From Apostichopus japonicus (taxonomy: Eukaryota; Echinodermata; Holothuroidea; Aspidochirotida; Stichopodidae), in contig NC_092570.1 of NCBI RefSeq assembly GCF_037975245.1, forward strand, positions 7,315,001 through 7,379,000: 64,000 bases of DNA, given 5' to 3'. Under the pieces are notes generated by a model that saw only the letters and a list, made by a program, of their open reading frames with translations, ran no database searches and was not told the origin of the DNA. The position numbers and the translations under genes are program-made. Positions 23,215 to 33,930 of this stretch are shown in pieces. How positions within the stretch are numbered: position 1 is the stretch's first letter; each line of letters starts with the position of its first letter.

Positions 23215-26200
23215 TTACTCATCATTAGCTACACATCTACTCAGGAAATCCGCCCCAAAATTTTCCGAACCCTTAATTACATGCACAACGTACCGATAGG
23301 GCTGTAGATCTAAGGCCCACCTCATCACACGATTGTTGTTCATTTTAGCTTTAGTAATGTAAGCGAGTGGGTGATGGTCAGTTTCAATGGTGAACTGTTT
23401 CCCATACAAATACACATGAAATCTTTTCACCGCCCACACCAATGCGAGACATTCCTTTTCAATGACCGAAAATTTCTCCTCCCTTGGTAATAATTTCTTA
23501 CTCGCAAAAGCGATGGGGAACTTACACCCTTCAATGTCCTGCATTAGCAATGCCCCAATACCCTTATCCGATGCGTCTGTCCTCAGTATGTAAGCTAGTG
23601 AAGGATCGGGTAAATGTAGAATTGGCGCGTTCGCAAGTCGCTGTTTTAACACCTTAAAAGACACTTCTTGGGCAACGCCCCATTTGACTTTGTTTGGCTG
23701 ACCCTTTTTAGTAAGATCTGACATAGGTGCGGCAATTGCCGAAAAGTTCGGTATAAATTTATTGTAGTAGCCAACCAGGCCAAGAAAAGATCGCACTTCT
23801 TTTTTTGTGGTGGGTTGTGATGCTACCATAACCGCTTGGACTTTCTCAGGGAGGGGTTTCACTAAGCCTTCACCAACAATATGCCCAAGAAATTGTAGGG
23901 ATTTGTAGGCTACTGAACATTTACTTGGCCGTGCGGTCAACCCTGCCTTACGTAGTCTTTCCAACACATTCCTCAATGCCTTTTCATGTTGTGCGAAATC
24001 ATTTGTGAAGATCAAAATATCATCAATATAATTAATCACGTGGTCTAGGCCATTTAACAAGCGACGCATCATTCTCGTGAATGCGGCCGGCGCGTTAACC
24101 ATTCCAAAAGGAAGTACGGTAAATTGATACAGGCCTTCTGTGGTAACGAACGCGGTTTTATCTTTATCACATTCTGTTACAGGGATTTGCCAGTACCCTT
24201 TTGTAAGGTCTAGCTTACTAAAATATCTACCAGCTGATATGCGCGACATCAAATCCTCAATATTGGGGATTGGCTCTGGATCTACAAGTGTAACTGAATT
24301 TAACTTGCGATAATCCACGCAGAATCTGTTTGAGTTATCTTTCTTGCGCACCATCACAATCGGTGACGCATATTTTGAAGTTGAAGGTTCTATAACGCCC
24401 ATGCGCAACATCGCGTCTAGCTCGCTTTTGATTGTTTCCCGTAATGCGTGCGGCGCGGGGTATGGTCGTGACCTAACCGGGTCATCGGTCGTTAAAGTCA
24501 CTGCGTACTCTAGCAAGTCAGTCTTGCCAGGAAGGTCTGTCAAAACATCTGTGTATTCATTCAAAAGTTTATTGACCTTCTTCCTTTCTATGTCTTTCAA
24601 ACAGTCGCCCACATTGACATCTTTAACACTTTCCTTTTGTTCTAATGGCAATTCTATGATTGCATCTTGATCAGTTTCACTGTCGACCTCAATCACCCCT
24701 GCCCCCAGAGTTTCAAGGCACACTGTCGATGAAGCGACCTCTGCGTCATCTTTATGATATTGTGCTCTTGTCACATACCTTTTCAACAAGTTTGCATGGT
24801 AGATTTTGGTTTTTCCTGCTTGTTTTACTTTGTAGTCATTTTTGCCTACTCTCTGTTCTATTTCAAATGGTCCCTTCCATTGTAATAACAATTTGTTGTT
24901 ATCAGTAGGTAGGAGAAGTAAGACAAGATCCCCTTTTGCAAATTTTCTGTCCCTTGACCGACTATCATAGTACCCTTTGTATCTTGCAGCAGACTTGGCT
25001 AATTCACTTTGGGCTAATTGACATGTAGATTCAAGTCTATTGCGCAAGTCAATAATGTACTCGTAAGTAGTTTTTACCTCTTCGTCCGCGTCTTTCACCC
25101 ACAAATCATGTAAGATTGCTAACGGACCTCTCACGGATCTCCCATATATCAGTTCAAAGGGGGAGAACCCTAAACTACTCTGAGGAACCTCCCGGTATGC
25201 AAACAAAAGGGCGGGTAAAAACCGATCCCATTCTTTTGGCTTTTCCGCGCACAATCTTCTAAGCATTCGCTTTAGCGTTCCATTGAATCGCTCTACCAAT
25301 CCATTACAGATTGGATGGTAGGGGGTTGTGTGAATCTGGCGAATTGAAAGCAATTTGCCTACTCCTTTCATGACATCAGATGTGAACTGTGTTCCGAGGT
25401 CACTTAAAACTTCACTTGGTACTCCTACGCGCGAAAATACCTCTACAAGGGCCTCAGCTACGCGTTCAGATTCTATGCGTGGAAGCGCAACTGCTTCGGG
25501 GTATCGCGTTGCAAAATCAACAATTGTTAAGATATATCTATTACCGCGTTCACTAACGGGCGATATGGGGCCTACAAGATCCACGGCTATTCTGCGAAAT
25601 GGTGTATCTATAAGGGGCATCTTATCAAGAGGGACCCTTTGAACTTTGCCTTTGGGGAAAGTTCGCTGGCAAATGTCACACGAGGCACAGTACCTCTTGA
25701 CATCAGCTTGTAATCCTGGCCAGTAAAAATATGCCTGAATTCTATCGATAGTTTTCTTTGTCCCAAGATGGCCTGCCATAGGCGAGTCATGTGCTACTGT
25801 GAGAATTTGATTTCGAAATTTAGTAGGGACCACTAACTGTTTTGTCACTATTTTCAAATTACCCGGTCTTTCTGACTTAAACTCTCTGAACAACAAATTC
25901 TCCTTTACTAGAAACTTGATTTCGTTTGCTTTCCCTGTAAGTCTAATTTCACTCTCATCTGCTAATTTTCTGACCTTTTGTAAGGTTGAATCCTCCTTTT
26001 GTGCCTTAATCAGTTCAGCTCTACTAGCTACAACAGGTATGTCAGAGTCCACCAACGACTGAAAAGATTTTTCTTTCTTCAGTTTTTGTGCCCTTGTTTC
26101 AACTCCCCCCGTAGACTCTAGGGATTCTTTGTTTGGTGGTTTCCAACTAGGGTCGGGGTCCAATGGTCCCCTCACTCCAGGTATATTTCCTAATACTAGC

Positions 26201-27699
26201 CCATATATTGGTTTTTGCATGACTAGTGCTTCAACTGTTCCAGAAAAATATGGAGTACTAACAGTTATCACGGCGACGGGGAATTCACGGACCGTCCCAT
26301 CCATTAAAGCACACCTTCTTTTAACTCCTTGCAATTGTTTTTCATTTATGAGAGCTTCCTGTACAACAACCGCACTACAACCAGTGTCGCGCAGGACTTC
26401 AACCTCAGTGTTACCTATTAATCCCTTCAAAACTGGCATACCTTGACCGGCATTGCAGGCTGCGCTTGCAAGCGGAATTTCGTGACCACAGGCCAGTTTG
26501 ACATAAGACCCATTGGATGGAAAACATGTAGGCCTACAAAGCTTAATATCGACGCAAGCTCCCAATGGTCTGTCTTTATTGTGCGCTAGTTCGGGTGAAG
26601 TCGCAATGGTATTGTCTTGTTCTAAACCTCCCAATCTATCACGTGGAACACCCTCAAACTTACGGTTACAGTCCTTAGCTAAATGGCTTTTATTACCACA
26701 CACAAAGCACCCACTGAAATTTTGACCTACGGTAAATCGATTATCTCGATTATTATTGTTACCACGCCCACCACGGTTACTACCACCCCGATAACTACGA
26801 TCACCATGATTCTGCTCTGTGTTACCGCGCCCCCTGTTTTGATTTGGATTATATGATCGGTTATTTGGCCTATTTCCATTACTCGTTTGACTAGATCTGA
26901 AGTGAGCGAGGGCGTATTGGTCTGCCAGGAACGTCAATTCTGACAGTGAATGTGGTTTACGTTCTCTTAAAAAGATAGCCAATTCCTTATTACAACTTGC
27001 CAGCAATTGCTCTCTTACTAGTAACTCAATAACCCCTTCGAAAGTTTTCTCTATTTTTGCTAATTCCATCCAGCGAGTTATGTACCCATTAAGTCTTTCC
27101 GCGAACTGCACGTAAGTTTCATCCGCTGAAGGTTTCGCAATTCTAAATTTGTCCCTGTAACCACCCTCGGTTAATTGATAGCTTTGTAAAAGCGCGGATT
27201 TTAACTGCTCGTAGTCTGTTGCAGTTGCTACTGGTAGGCGAGAGTATATCTCCAGTGCCCGACCAGTTAAGAGTGCACTTAAGGACAACGCCCAATTTGA
27301 TTCTAACCAACCACATGACGTGGCAAATCTTTCGAACCTTAGCAAATATGCATCCAGGTCATCAAACCTGTCACGAAATTGAGGCAATTTGGGTAATTTT
27401 GGAATTGTACGTACTGTGTCATTTGAATCAGTACTTTGTGTATTCTGCCTACTTTCAGCAATTTTCAATTCATACTCTTTCATCTCAAGTGCGTGTGCAC
27501 GTTCCCTCTCTCTTTCCTCATGCTCACGTTCAATAGCTTTATCTTGTTCTTGACGCTCGAAAGCTTTTTGTTTTTCCCCACGTTCAACCCTTCTTTCCTC
27601 CCTTTCCAGAGCTTGCTGCTCTTGTGCAAATTTAATTAATCCATCCCCCTCTAAACCCAATTCACGCCCTAAAGTTAGGCATTGCTGTAATCTATCCAT
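23215..27699 (-). CDS. gag-pol: Gag-Pol polyprotein of Gmr1-like element, 1494 aa
   Basis: A single uninterrupted frame. Residues 28-85 are highly charged, probably coiled coil. Residues 100-270 are a Gag core of the type thought to have given rise to the vertebrate SCAN domain. A zinc knuckle (CX2CX4HX4C) sits at 331-344. The protease active site DTG is at 438-440. Integrase follows: HHCC zinc finger (about 630-680), catalytic core (D in AVDLVGP about 706, D in SDLGTQF, E in NGLVERFNG) and a GPF module (WKGPFEIEQ). Reverse transcriptase comes after integrase, with KLDLTKGYWQI, VLPFGMVNAP and YIDD near 1223. RNase H (TDASDKGIGALL, TDHHPLAYI) ends the protein. Integrase before RT is the copia-like order, although every domain is gypsy-like. 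All key residues that I looked for are present, so it may be active. Confidence 0.95.
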   Translation of the reverse strand: MDRLQQCLTLGRELGLEGDGLIKFAQEQQALEREERRVERGEKQKAFERQEQDKAIEREHEERERERAHALEMKEYELKIAESRQNTQSTDSNDTVRTIPKLPKLPQFRDRFDDLDAYLLRFERFATSCGWLESNWALSLSALLTGRALEIYSRLPVATATDYEQLKSALLQSYQLTEGGYRDKFRIAKPSADETYVQFAERLNGYITRWMELAKIEKTFEGVIELLVREQLLASCNKELAIFLRERKPHSLSELTFLADQYALAHFRSSQTSNGNRPNNRSYNPNQNRGRGNTEQNHGDRSYRGGSNRGGRGNNNNRDNRFTVGQNFSGCFVCGNKSHLAKDCNRKFEGVPRDRLGGLEQDNTIATSPELAHNKDRPLGACVDIKLCRPTCFPSNGSYVKLACGHEIPLASAACNAGQGMPVLKGLIGNTEVEVLRDTGCSAVVVQEALINEKQLQGVKRRCALMDGTVREFPVAVITVSTPYFSGTVEALVMQKPIYGLVLGNIPGVRGPLDPDPSWKPPNKESLESTGGVETRAQKLKKEKSFQSLVDSDIPVVASRAELIKAQKEDSTLQKVRKLADESEIRLTGKANEIKFLVKENLLFREFKSERPGNLKIVTKQLVVPTKFRNQILTVAHDSPMAGHLGTKKTIDRIQAYFYWPGLQADVKRYCASCDICQRTFPKGKVQRVPLDKMPLIDTPFRRIAVDLVGPISPVSERGNRYILTIVDFATRYPEAVALPRIESERVAEALVEVFSRVGVPSEVLSDLGTQFTSDVMKGVGKLLSIRQIHTTPYHPICNGLVERFNGTLKRMLRRLCAEKPKEWDRFLPALLFAYREVPQSSLGFSPFELIYGRSVRGPLAILHDLWVKDADEEVKTTYEYIIDLRNRLESTCQLAQSELAKSAARYKGYYDSRSRDRKFAKGDLVLLLLPTDNNKLLLQWKGPFEIEQRVGKNDYKVKQAGKTKIYHANLLKRYVTRAQYHKDDAEVASSTVCLETLGAGVIEVDSETDQDAIIELPLEQKESVKDVNVGDCLKDIERKKVNKLLNEYTDVLTDLPGKTDLLEYAVTLTTDDPVRSRPYPAPHALRETIKSELDAMLRMGVIEPSTSKYASPIVMVRKKDNSNRFCVDYRKLNSVTLVDPEPIPNIEDLMSRISAGRYFSKLDLTKGYWQIPVTECDKDKTAFVTTEGLYQFTVLPFGMVNAPAAFTRMMRRLLNGLDHVINYIDDILIFTNDFAQHEKALRNVLERLRKAGLTARPSKCSVAYKSLQFLGHIVGEGLVKPLPEKVQAVMVASQPTTKKEVRSFLGLVGYYNKFIPNFSAIAAPMSDLTKKGQPNKVKWGVAQEVSFKVLKQRLANAPILHLPDPSLAYILRTDASDKGIGALLMQDIEGCKFPIAFASKKLLPREEKFSVIEKECLALVWAVKRFHVYLYGKQFTIETDHHPLAYITKAKMNNNRVMRWALDLQPYRYVVHVIKGSENFGADFLSRCVANDE

Positions 27700-27825
27700 A
27701 ACTTAAATTAGTATTCGTTACAGTTTCTTTCTCTAAAACTATATGATAACACGCTAAATATGGACTTTCTTTTATCGACTCTCTGCATCAAATTAAACCA
27801 TGCACAATTTGGGGGGGGGCAAAAG

Positions 27826-27846
27826 ATGCCCTGCACTTCCACCAGT
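27826..27846 (-). other. Candidate primer-binding site
   Basis: Read on the coding strand, TGGTGGAAGTGCAGGG begins two bases inside the 5' LTR. TGG at the start would pair with the CCA end of a tRNA. I could not assign the tRNA. Confidence 0.45.
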
Positions 27847-28589
27847 TGTCACAAGGTCCCCCTAAACAGGGTCCTTGGAACAGGTGCAGGTCTGACACAT
27901 AGAATCGATAAAAGAAGCGATACGAGTTTTAAACACAAAAATTTACTTTATTAAATGAAACCATAAGTTACGTGAGGTCTCCTACAATAATACTTAGAAA
28001 TACAAATGAATAATAATAATAATACGAATAATGCAGGTTAGGCTTGAAACGGCTTTCTCTCCAGATACAGGATAACGACTCTATCTCCGCCTCTCAGGCA
28101 ATCGAAAGGAACATCGCATGTCTCCTCTCAGTCAATGCTTGACCTAATTCTCAGGTCACAAGCTACCACCAGGTCACGGCTCCAATCCAAAACCTGGTTC
28201 ACGCAATACGTTGACTTTCACTATACGTTGACTTTCACAATAGACGTTGACTTTCACAATATACGTTGACTCTCACAATATACGTTGACTCTCACAATAT
28301 ACGGTGACTTCACTTTCAAAATTATAACTTTTTTTTTACTGTGCTGGTCCCCGACCAAATCGTCTCCCAATCTATACAGCGGGATGTCAGTGAGCGAAGT
28401 GAGTAACTCTATGCTTAATATTCCACAGAGGCAACATTCCAAAAACCGCCCAAGGAATGTAAAGGTACGACTACTAGTATTAAGTCTATTGTTACACACA
28501 CATTTATGCAAATGAGATACTGCAGTTACATAATTAGAAATTCCCTAAGTAGTACAACTAAGAGTGTTATTTTGATCGACCCCCTGACA
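27847..28589 (-). repeat. 5' LTR (743 bp)
   Basis: Same length and ends as the 3' LTR, with C at 28432 where the other has A. The 19-base tandem units are at 28203-28307. It drives the element's minus-strand transcription. Confidence 0.95.
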
Positions 28590-30049
28590 AAGTGATTAAA
28601 TGAACAAATACAAAACAGCATAAATTTTAAACAAAATAGAATATGAAACATGAAAACAAGTCAAAATAGAATTACCTAATAAAATCCTCATTATAGAAAA
28701 CTAACACCACCACCCATAAAAGAATAAGAATATCGCTTTGTGTGCACCGTCGGTATATCCCTCCAATCCACCGCAGTGCAGAATAATGCAGTCACTAAGT
28801 TGACAATGTAGAATTTAACTCTCGTAAGAGCAGGTCTTCTCCATAATATCCCCCCCCCCCCAACCCGCCGCAATATAATAATTCTGATATGTCATATCAG
28901 AGGTTTTCAGTTAAACTTTTCAGAAGACATTTACCCCTATTTGTACATCTGCATGCATAAGTGCCTCTCATGATAGACATAAGTTGTATAAAAGGAACGT
29001 TACAGAGTCATGTAATTAAAAGACAACTATACTAATTAACAAATGTTGTTCTCTTGCACTGACAGCTCAAATATTGTCAGAAAGATTGGATTCAATCAGG
29101 TTGTGTGAGTGGGTGGGAGGTTTTTTTTGTGGGGAATGGGAGCCCAAACTTCGAAGGGCAGTGGGCATGTGATTTTGATTTCAGAAAGGAAACCGCAAAA
29201 AAAGCACACAATGTCCCTTTGTACATTCTCAGTCTAACACTAATTGTAGTGTTTGAATTTGAACTTAACAAAACGTCACATTTTAATTACCGTTTCCTTA
29301 GTTTCTCAACTAAAGGGCACTTTCCATTACAAATATAGAAGAAAGAAACTTTCATTCACACAAAGAAGCAAGTCTAGTTTTATGAGAAGGTTTTCCCCCA
29401 CAAAACTGTGTGTTTGTGTTAATACATGAAATAAGCATGACAATATTTGGCTATAGTTAGATTCAATGTATAGTCATTCTTTGTTGCGGTGATGTGTTAT
29501 TACACACGCTTTTAAAGTAGATTTCACAGAAAGTAAAATTTTTGGTGATATATCCCCAGCAATAATTATTATTACTACCATTCCGAGGAAAGGTGCGACA
29601 TCACCAACCAAACATCACCTTGTAAATGTTTGATAATAAAAACCAATATCAAGCCTGACCTATAGGCTATGTAATCGGTACGTCACAATCAAAGAAAGCT
29701 GCTGTCATGCCAAATGATGAAGTTCGAGTTAATCAGTTAATCACACTTTTCCAGCAAAACGACATTATTGAACTTAACTCATACATTGTATTACATTCAT
29801 TACTTCTGTAACTGGAACTGGAAGTTTGAGATCTAGTCTACATCGAGAGAGGCAGTCATCTGCCCTGCCGTTACAATTCATAATAAAATTGATTTCATAT
29901 TGGAGATCGATTTAAGCACTTTAAAGGAAACCAAACATATCTTTACACAATAGCAAGCTTTGTTATATACAATATAATAGAACGTTTGTGTGGTAATGAA
30001 TATATTTAAATGTGTTTTACAATAGAAATTTAGTTAATAGCTCGTTGCC
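28590..30049. other. Duplicated intergenic block (copy 5 side)
   Basis: The stretch matches 13640-15062. Just after the LTR element, 28590-28690 also matches the reverse of 50700-50812. A C run lies at 28849-28861. No gene is seen. Confidence 0.55.
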
Positions 30050-31546
30050 TTATTCTAAGTTATCCACTTTACTAGGATCAAGAACATCGTAATGAATTTC
30101 CTCTTCTGTCTTCTCGCTTCCAAAAGGCTCATAAGCAGAACAGTCAACCATATCGGTGGTATTTATCGACAAAACATTTTCAGAATGAGCGCCATCTACT
30201 ATCGATTGATCAATATCGTCAATCGATACTGTTAAATATGGTTCACATCTTCCACCAGGTGACTGGTTTCCCTGGTAACGAATACCTCTTTTCTCTATCC
30301 TCTTATAAAGATCATCTGGTAGCTTACTTTCACTGTTCCCTATGTACGATTTATATTTACCTTCCTGTAATTCTTGAGAGCTGGACGGTTGGTCGTTATT
30401 TTGAGGGCATCTTCGCTCTATTTTCTTGTACAGATCATCTGGTAGTCCACATTCAGTATTCATTGCGTACGATTTGTATTTACTATCCGTGGAATCTTCT
30501 GTTGTTGTGGACGACACTAAGGTCGTATTATTTGGTAATCTACTCACTGTTCCTGTTTGGACCAATTCGCTTTCCCTCTGTGATTCAATCCCTTGCTGCT
30601 TAACTTTTCTAAAAATATGATTTTTCATTTTGTAAATGATAACCACCAAACACACAGACATTATCAGTAAGACAACGGTGGCAGCTATGATAATAATGAT
30701 AATATTCCTTAATGGTTTCATTTGTGGCTGCTCGGTGGAATTATAGGTTGTACGTGGTGGTGAGGTGTAACCCAATGTACTCGTTGAATACAATGGATGT
30801 GTTTCTACCTTAGAGATTGTTGTGTTTATGCTTTCATCGATTTCGCGGGAAAGCTTGAGATTGAAAGAACAACTTTTTGAAAAATCATTTGAAGGTGAAC
30901 ACTTGTATATACCGGTAAGATTCTCCTTTGTGATTTTCGTATGTGAAATCCCCACAGCCTTTACTACAGTGATGCTTTTAAGATGTTGAGTTGTGAAGTT
31001 CGTATATATCCTCGAAATGTTTCCTGGTTCAACTATTTCCCATGTCTGAGAATCGTATTGACCAGTCGGACTAAATGTGTAACAGAACAATTGAAAGCTA
31101 TTTTCAGTTTCATTACACTTAGCCAAGCACTGGGGCCATTCCGTAACAACGTTGAGGTTGTATGTATCCTCCATTGTTGTGTCTCCATTCTGTATCCGGC
31201 ATTTATATATTCCTTTGTGCTGAATAGTTATATTAATAAATGTCATACTTAGTGAACAAGACGATTCAAATTTCTTAAAAACATAATCATTAGACTTAAG
31301 CCCTCCTTCCTCGTAGATAGAGGTGCCATTGATAAGCATTGATATGTTACAGGTTGTCAATCCATCCCACACACACTGTAAAATAAAGAGCTCTCCAGGA
31401 AAGATGACGTCACTAACATTTCTGAATCCTTCTGCAGGACCAAGATGTACGGAGGTGGTTTGTACTGAAGCTACAAGAAATATATGAATAATGGCGCCAT
31501 ACATAAAGTAAGAGACAAGTCGAAGATTGTACGGGCTTTCCATCAT
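30050..31546 (-). CDS. Two-Ig receptor copy 5 (long tail with ITIM), 498 aa
   Basis: Best reference copy of the long class. Signal peptide about 1-31. Ig1 has C58, C66, C97 and C116, with KGIYKC as the usual YxC motif. Ig2 has C140, C144, C155, W169, C216 and C226; C155-C216 is the expected core disulphide, with W169 14 residues after C155, and C140-C226 a likely second bridge, leaving C144 unpaired. The stalk is about 233-281, with many Thr/Ser. The membrane span is 282-304, isoleucine-rich and uncharged. The tail has YxxI at Y373 (DDLYKKI) and Y414 (DDLYKRI), EPYLTV, and the ITIM-like IHYDVL around Y486. Several NxS/T sequons occur in both Ig domains. Copy 3 is its close sister and the surrounding blocks are duplicated too. 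Ligand and partners are unknown. Confidence 0.87.
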   Translation of the reverse strand: MMESPYNLRLVSYFMYGAIIHIFLVASVQTTSVHLGPAEGFRNVSDVIFPGELFILQCVWDGLTTCNISMLINGTSIYEEGGLKSNDYVFKKFESSCSLSMTFINITIQHKGIYKCRIQNGDTTMEDTYNLNVVTEWPQCLAKCNETENSFQLFCYTFSPTGQYDSQTWEIVEPGNISRIYTNFTTQHLKSITVVKAVGISHTKITKENLTGIYKCSPSNDFSKSCSFNLKLSREIDESINTTISKVETHPLYSTSTLGYTSPPRTTYNSTEQPQMKPLRNIIIIIIAATVVLLIMSVCLVVIIYKMKNHIFRKVKQQGIESQRESELVQTGTVSRLPNNTTLVSSTTTEDSTDSKYKSYAMNTECGLPDDLYKKIERRCPQNNDQPSSSQELQEGKYKSYIGNSESKLPDDLYKRIEKRGIRYQGNQSPGGRCEPYLTVSIDDIDQSIVDGAHSENVLSINTTDMVDCSAYEPFGSEKTEEEIHYDVLDPSKVDNLE

Positions 31547-32568
31547 CTCTTACACGCAACAATGGAATTGTCAGAGAACTGCGACAGATCGCTTTTACTT
31601 AAATCAGCTGCCAACAGAACACCTCACACGAAATCAATTGCGTTGATTAGAACATGTTACATTTAAAGTTATATAATATGATCGAACGACAACTGTGATA
31701 AAGTCAGATGGACAAAATCCATGCGATAATAATTAAGTCTGTTACAATTATGCTCTCCAGTAATCTCGTCTAACATGTTAACAGTTGTAAGTATAGCTTG
31801 TTAAATGATGTATGAAAAGAAACCTTCGTTGAGATCTCTTTTAAGTTTGGTAGTTTTAAGTTACACCTATTTAGCGAGGGAAAGCATCTGGTATACACGC
31901 GAAAAGCACTACAATTTGCCTTCCTGATAAAGGTACCGAAAGCTAGTGCTTCGCTATTATCGCTTATTGGAATCGTTACTCGTTCTATTATCTTCCGTTA
32001 TTATTCTTTCAATTTTCTCCAAAGTAAGGTGATGTCTGTTAGTCTTCAAAGACATAGAGCTGTCAAATATTACACCGATTAACTAGATTTTCTCAGCCGA
32101 TATTCTCCCGGTAAAGTACTTTTACATTCGACGAAAACGACAATCTCCCAAATAGTTAGACATTTCGCATAATCATATATGCAATATCTGTAGTAGATTA
32201 CTGTATACTACAATTGATATTAGCGATGGAAGGGTCCACATCAAGAGGAACGAAGACAATGATATAATTCACCAACTTTTAAGATTTCGATTTTAGTGTT
32301 TCATTGAAGAACCAAAGCTTATTCACCAGACCTGTTTTAATGGTAGTCTTTGTCGAGAATGAATCTCCTTTATAGCTTCATTTGAAGTCTGATCGTTTAA
32401 ACGTCCTTCTATTAGCGTGGGAAAATGATCCAATTCTATTTGATAAGCCTCTCTTACCCTTTTATGCTATATAGTCTACCCAAAGCGTTCAACAATAGAC
32501 CTATTGATCCACTGTGTTTTTTGTCTTTATTTGATTTAAAATATGTTTATTTCTAGTTGCCAGATGAT
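31547..32568 (-). promoter_or_regulatory. 5' flank of receptor copy 5
   Basis: Sister of 16560-17600, with small indels. Proximal leader as in the other copies. No separate gene is seen. Confidence 0.45.
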
Positions 32569-32866
32569 ACCGGTGCTGTGGCCAAGTGATTAAAGGCAGT
32601 GTCAATTTGAAGCAACGAAGCGTAGGAAATTGTGAGGTTACGGGTACGACACCCGGCCGAGTCATAGTAAGGTGGGTTTTTCATTCAAATTGAAAAAAGA
32701 TTCAAAATTTGAGTTATTATGTTGAATTGGAAGCCACCCGACGTGTAAGTTGTAACCCATAAGCCCATGCGGGTTGCTCCCACATTTGTGGTAGCTTAAG
32801 CGTCGTAAAAGTAACTGCTGATTATTATATTCTTATTAGTTTTGATTATTATTATTATTATAATAT
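32569..32866 (+). mobile_element. tRNA-derived SINE (Leu/Ser-like head), copy B
   Basis: Same element and same relative place as the SINE at 17601, with a more decayed A box (GCCAAGTGATTAAAGGC) and a (TTA)n tail. It was copied together with the receptor block rather than inserted independently. Confidence 0.7.
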
Positions 32867-33922
32867 GTATGCCAGGAGGATCAGTGAGCTAAGCATTTAT
32901 TAAGACCAGGGTGTCAACAATAGTCAAAAGACTAGAATGGTCTACAATGGAATAAATGATTCCTTTACTTTAAATACTTTTTTTAAGCCGCAAGTAATAA
33001 CTTTTATACCAGGGTCACCTTTTATATACAATTTACTTCGAATATCTGTTAAATATATTTAGAGGGACAAGGAAGTATAACATTTATGAACACTTATGAA
33101 TGTGCAATTAAAGAAACAAATAATTCTAGCTCCAATATTTGATAGGTTGTTTCTTTGCTGAAAACTATGTTCTGAAATGTGTTGGTTTCCTTTTATGTTA
33201 CTTTTTGCAACACTTTGCGTTGTCTCAAATGGACATTACAGCAACTTACCTCTAACGCCGTTTAATCGACAACGCCCGAAGAGAGTCTCGTACAAAATAA
33301 ATATCAACATCACTTCAACTAAAGAATAGCTGTAGATGTCTAGTCATGTATGCTAGCCTACATTTGCATATTATAATCCGGTCGGAATGTGTGCTTCGTC
33401 ACCACGTAATGTCGCTTAATTCCTGATTAATATAGCCTTCACTTAGAACATATATTAAACTGTGTAGAACATGTGAGATGATGAGTTTATCAATAAAATA
33501 TTTGGGATACATGTCTGAATATTTGTATCATGTATGTATAACGAAAGATAGGTCTGGTAATACTATGTGAAGCGTACATCAAATAACAACTTTACCCAAG
33601 CAAATGGTTGATATGTTACACTACCATGTAGTTTGGTACATCAATAGAAACGTCGTAAATTCAGTTTGACAAGTTGGTATATCTTCATGACCCTCCTGCG
33701 TATAACTATATATGGCCGATTTGTTATACGTAGAAAAGCTATAGTACAAAGGGAGTGTAGGTGCAGATAATAGCTGTGAGCATTATATGTATCGCTAATA
33801 TTGTTGTATTACCACATATGCTTATTTCTGTGAATTGATAAATGAGTTTGGCATCTGTGCTTTAGCCTATTGCTTTCGAAATACGTTTGGTTTAGGTGGG
33901 CTGCAGTGAAACTAAACAGCAT
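32867..33922. other. Duplicated spacer left of hAT element
   Basis: Matches 17887-18955. It contains no conserved reading frame. The match resumes at 35505, directly after the hAT-type element. Confidence 0.5.
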
Positions 33923-33930
33923 TCTCCACT

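Larger units (their letters stand above)
22375..28589 (-). mobile_element. Full-length Gmr1-like LTR retrotransposon
   Basis: Two 743-bp LTRs bound one long minus-strand gag-pol frame. The 5-bp sequence AAGTG occurs directly on both sides (22370-22374 and 28590-28594) as the target duplication. The paralogous block at about 50785-50812 (reversed) is an empty version of the target. The LTRs differ at only one position that I could find (22960 A against 28432 C), so insertion was very recent. Pol order is protease-integrase-RT-RNase H with Ty3/gypsy-type domains, the diagnostic arrangement of the Gmr1 clade of deuterostomes. No envelope-like frame is present. Confidence 0.93.

Noticed and set aside
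23215..27699. Endogenous retrovirus with envelope
   Set aside because: There is no frame between RNase H and the 3' LTR, and the pol order is that of a Gmr1-like retrotransposon.
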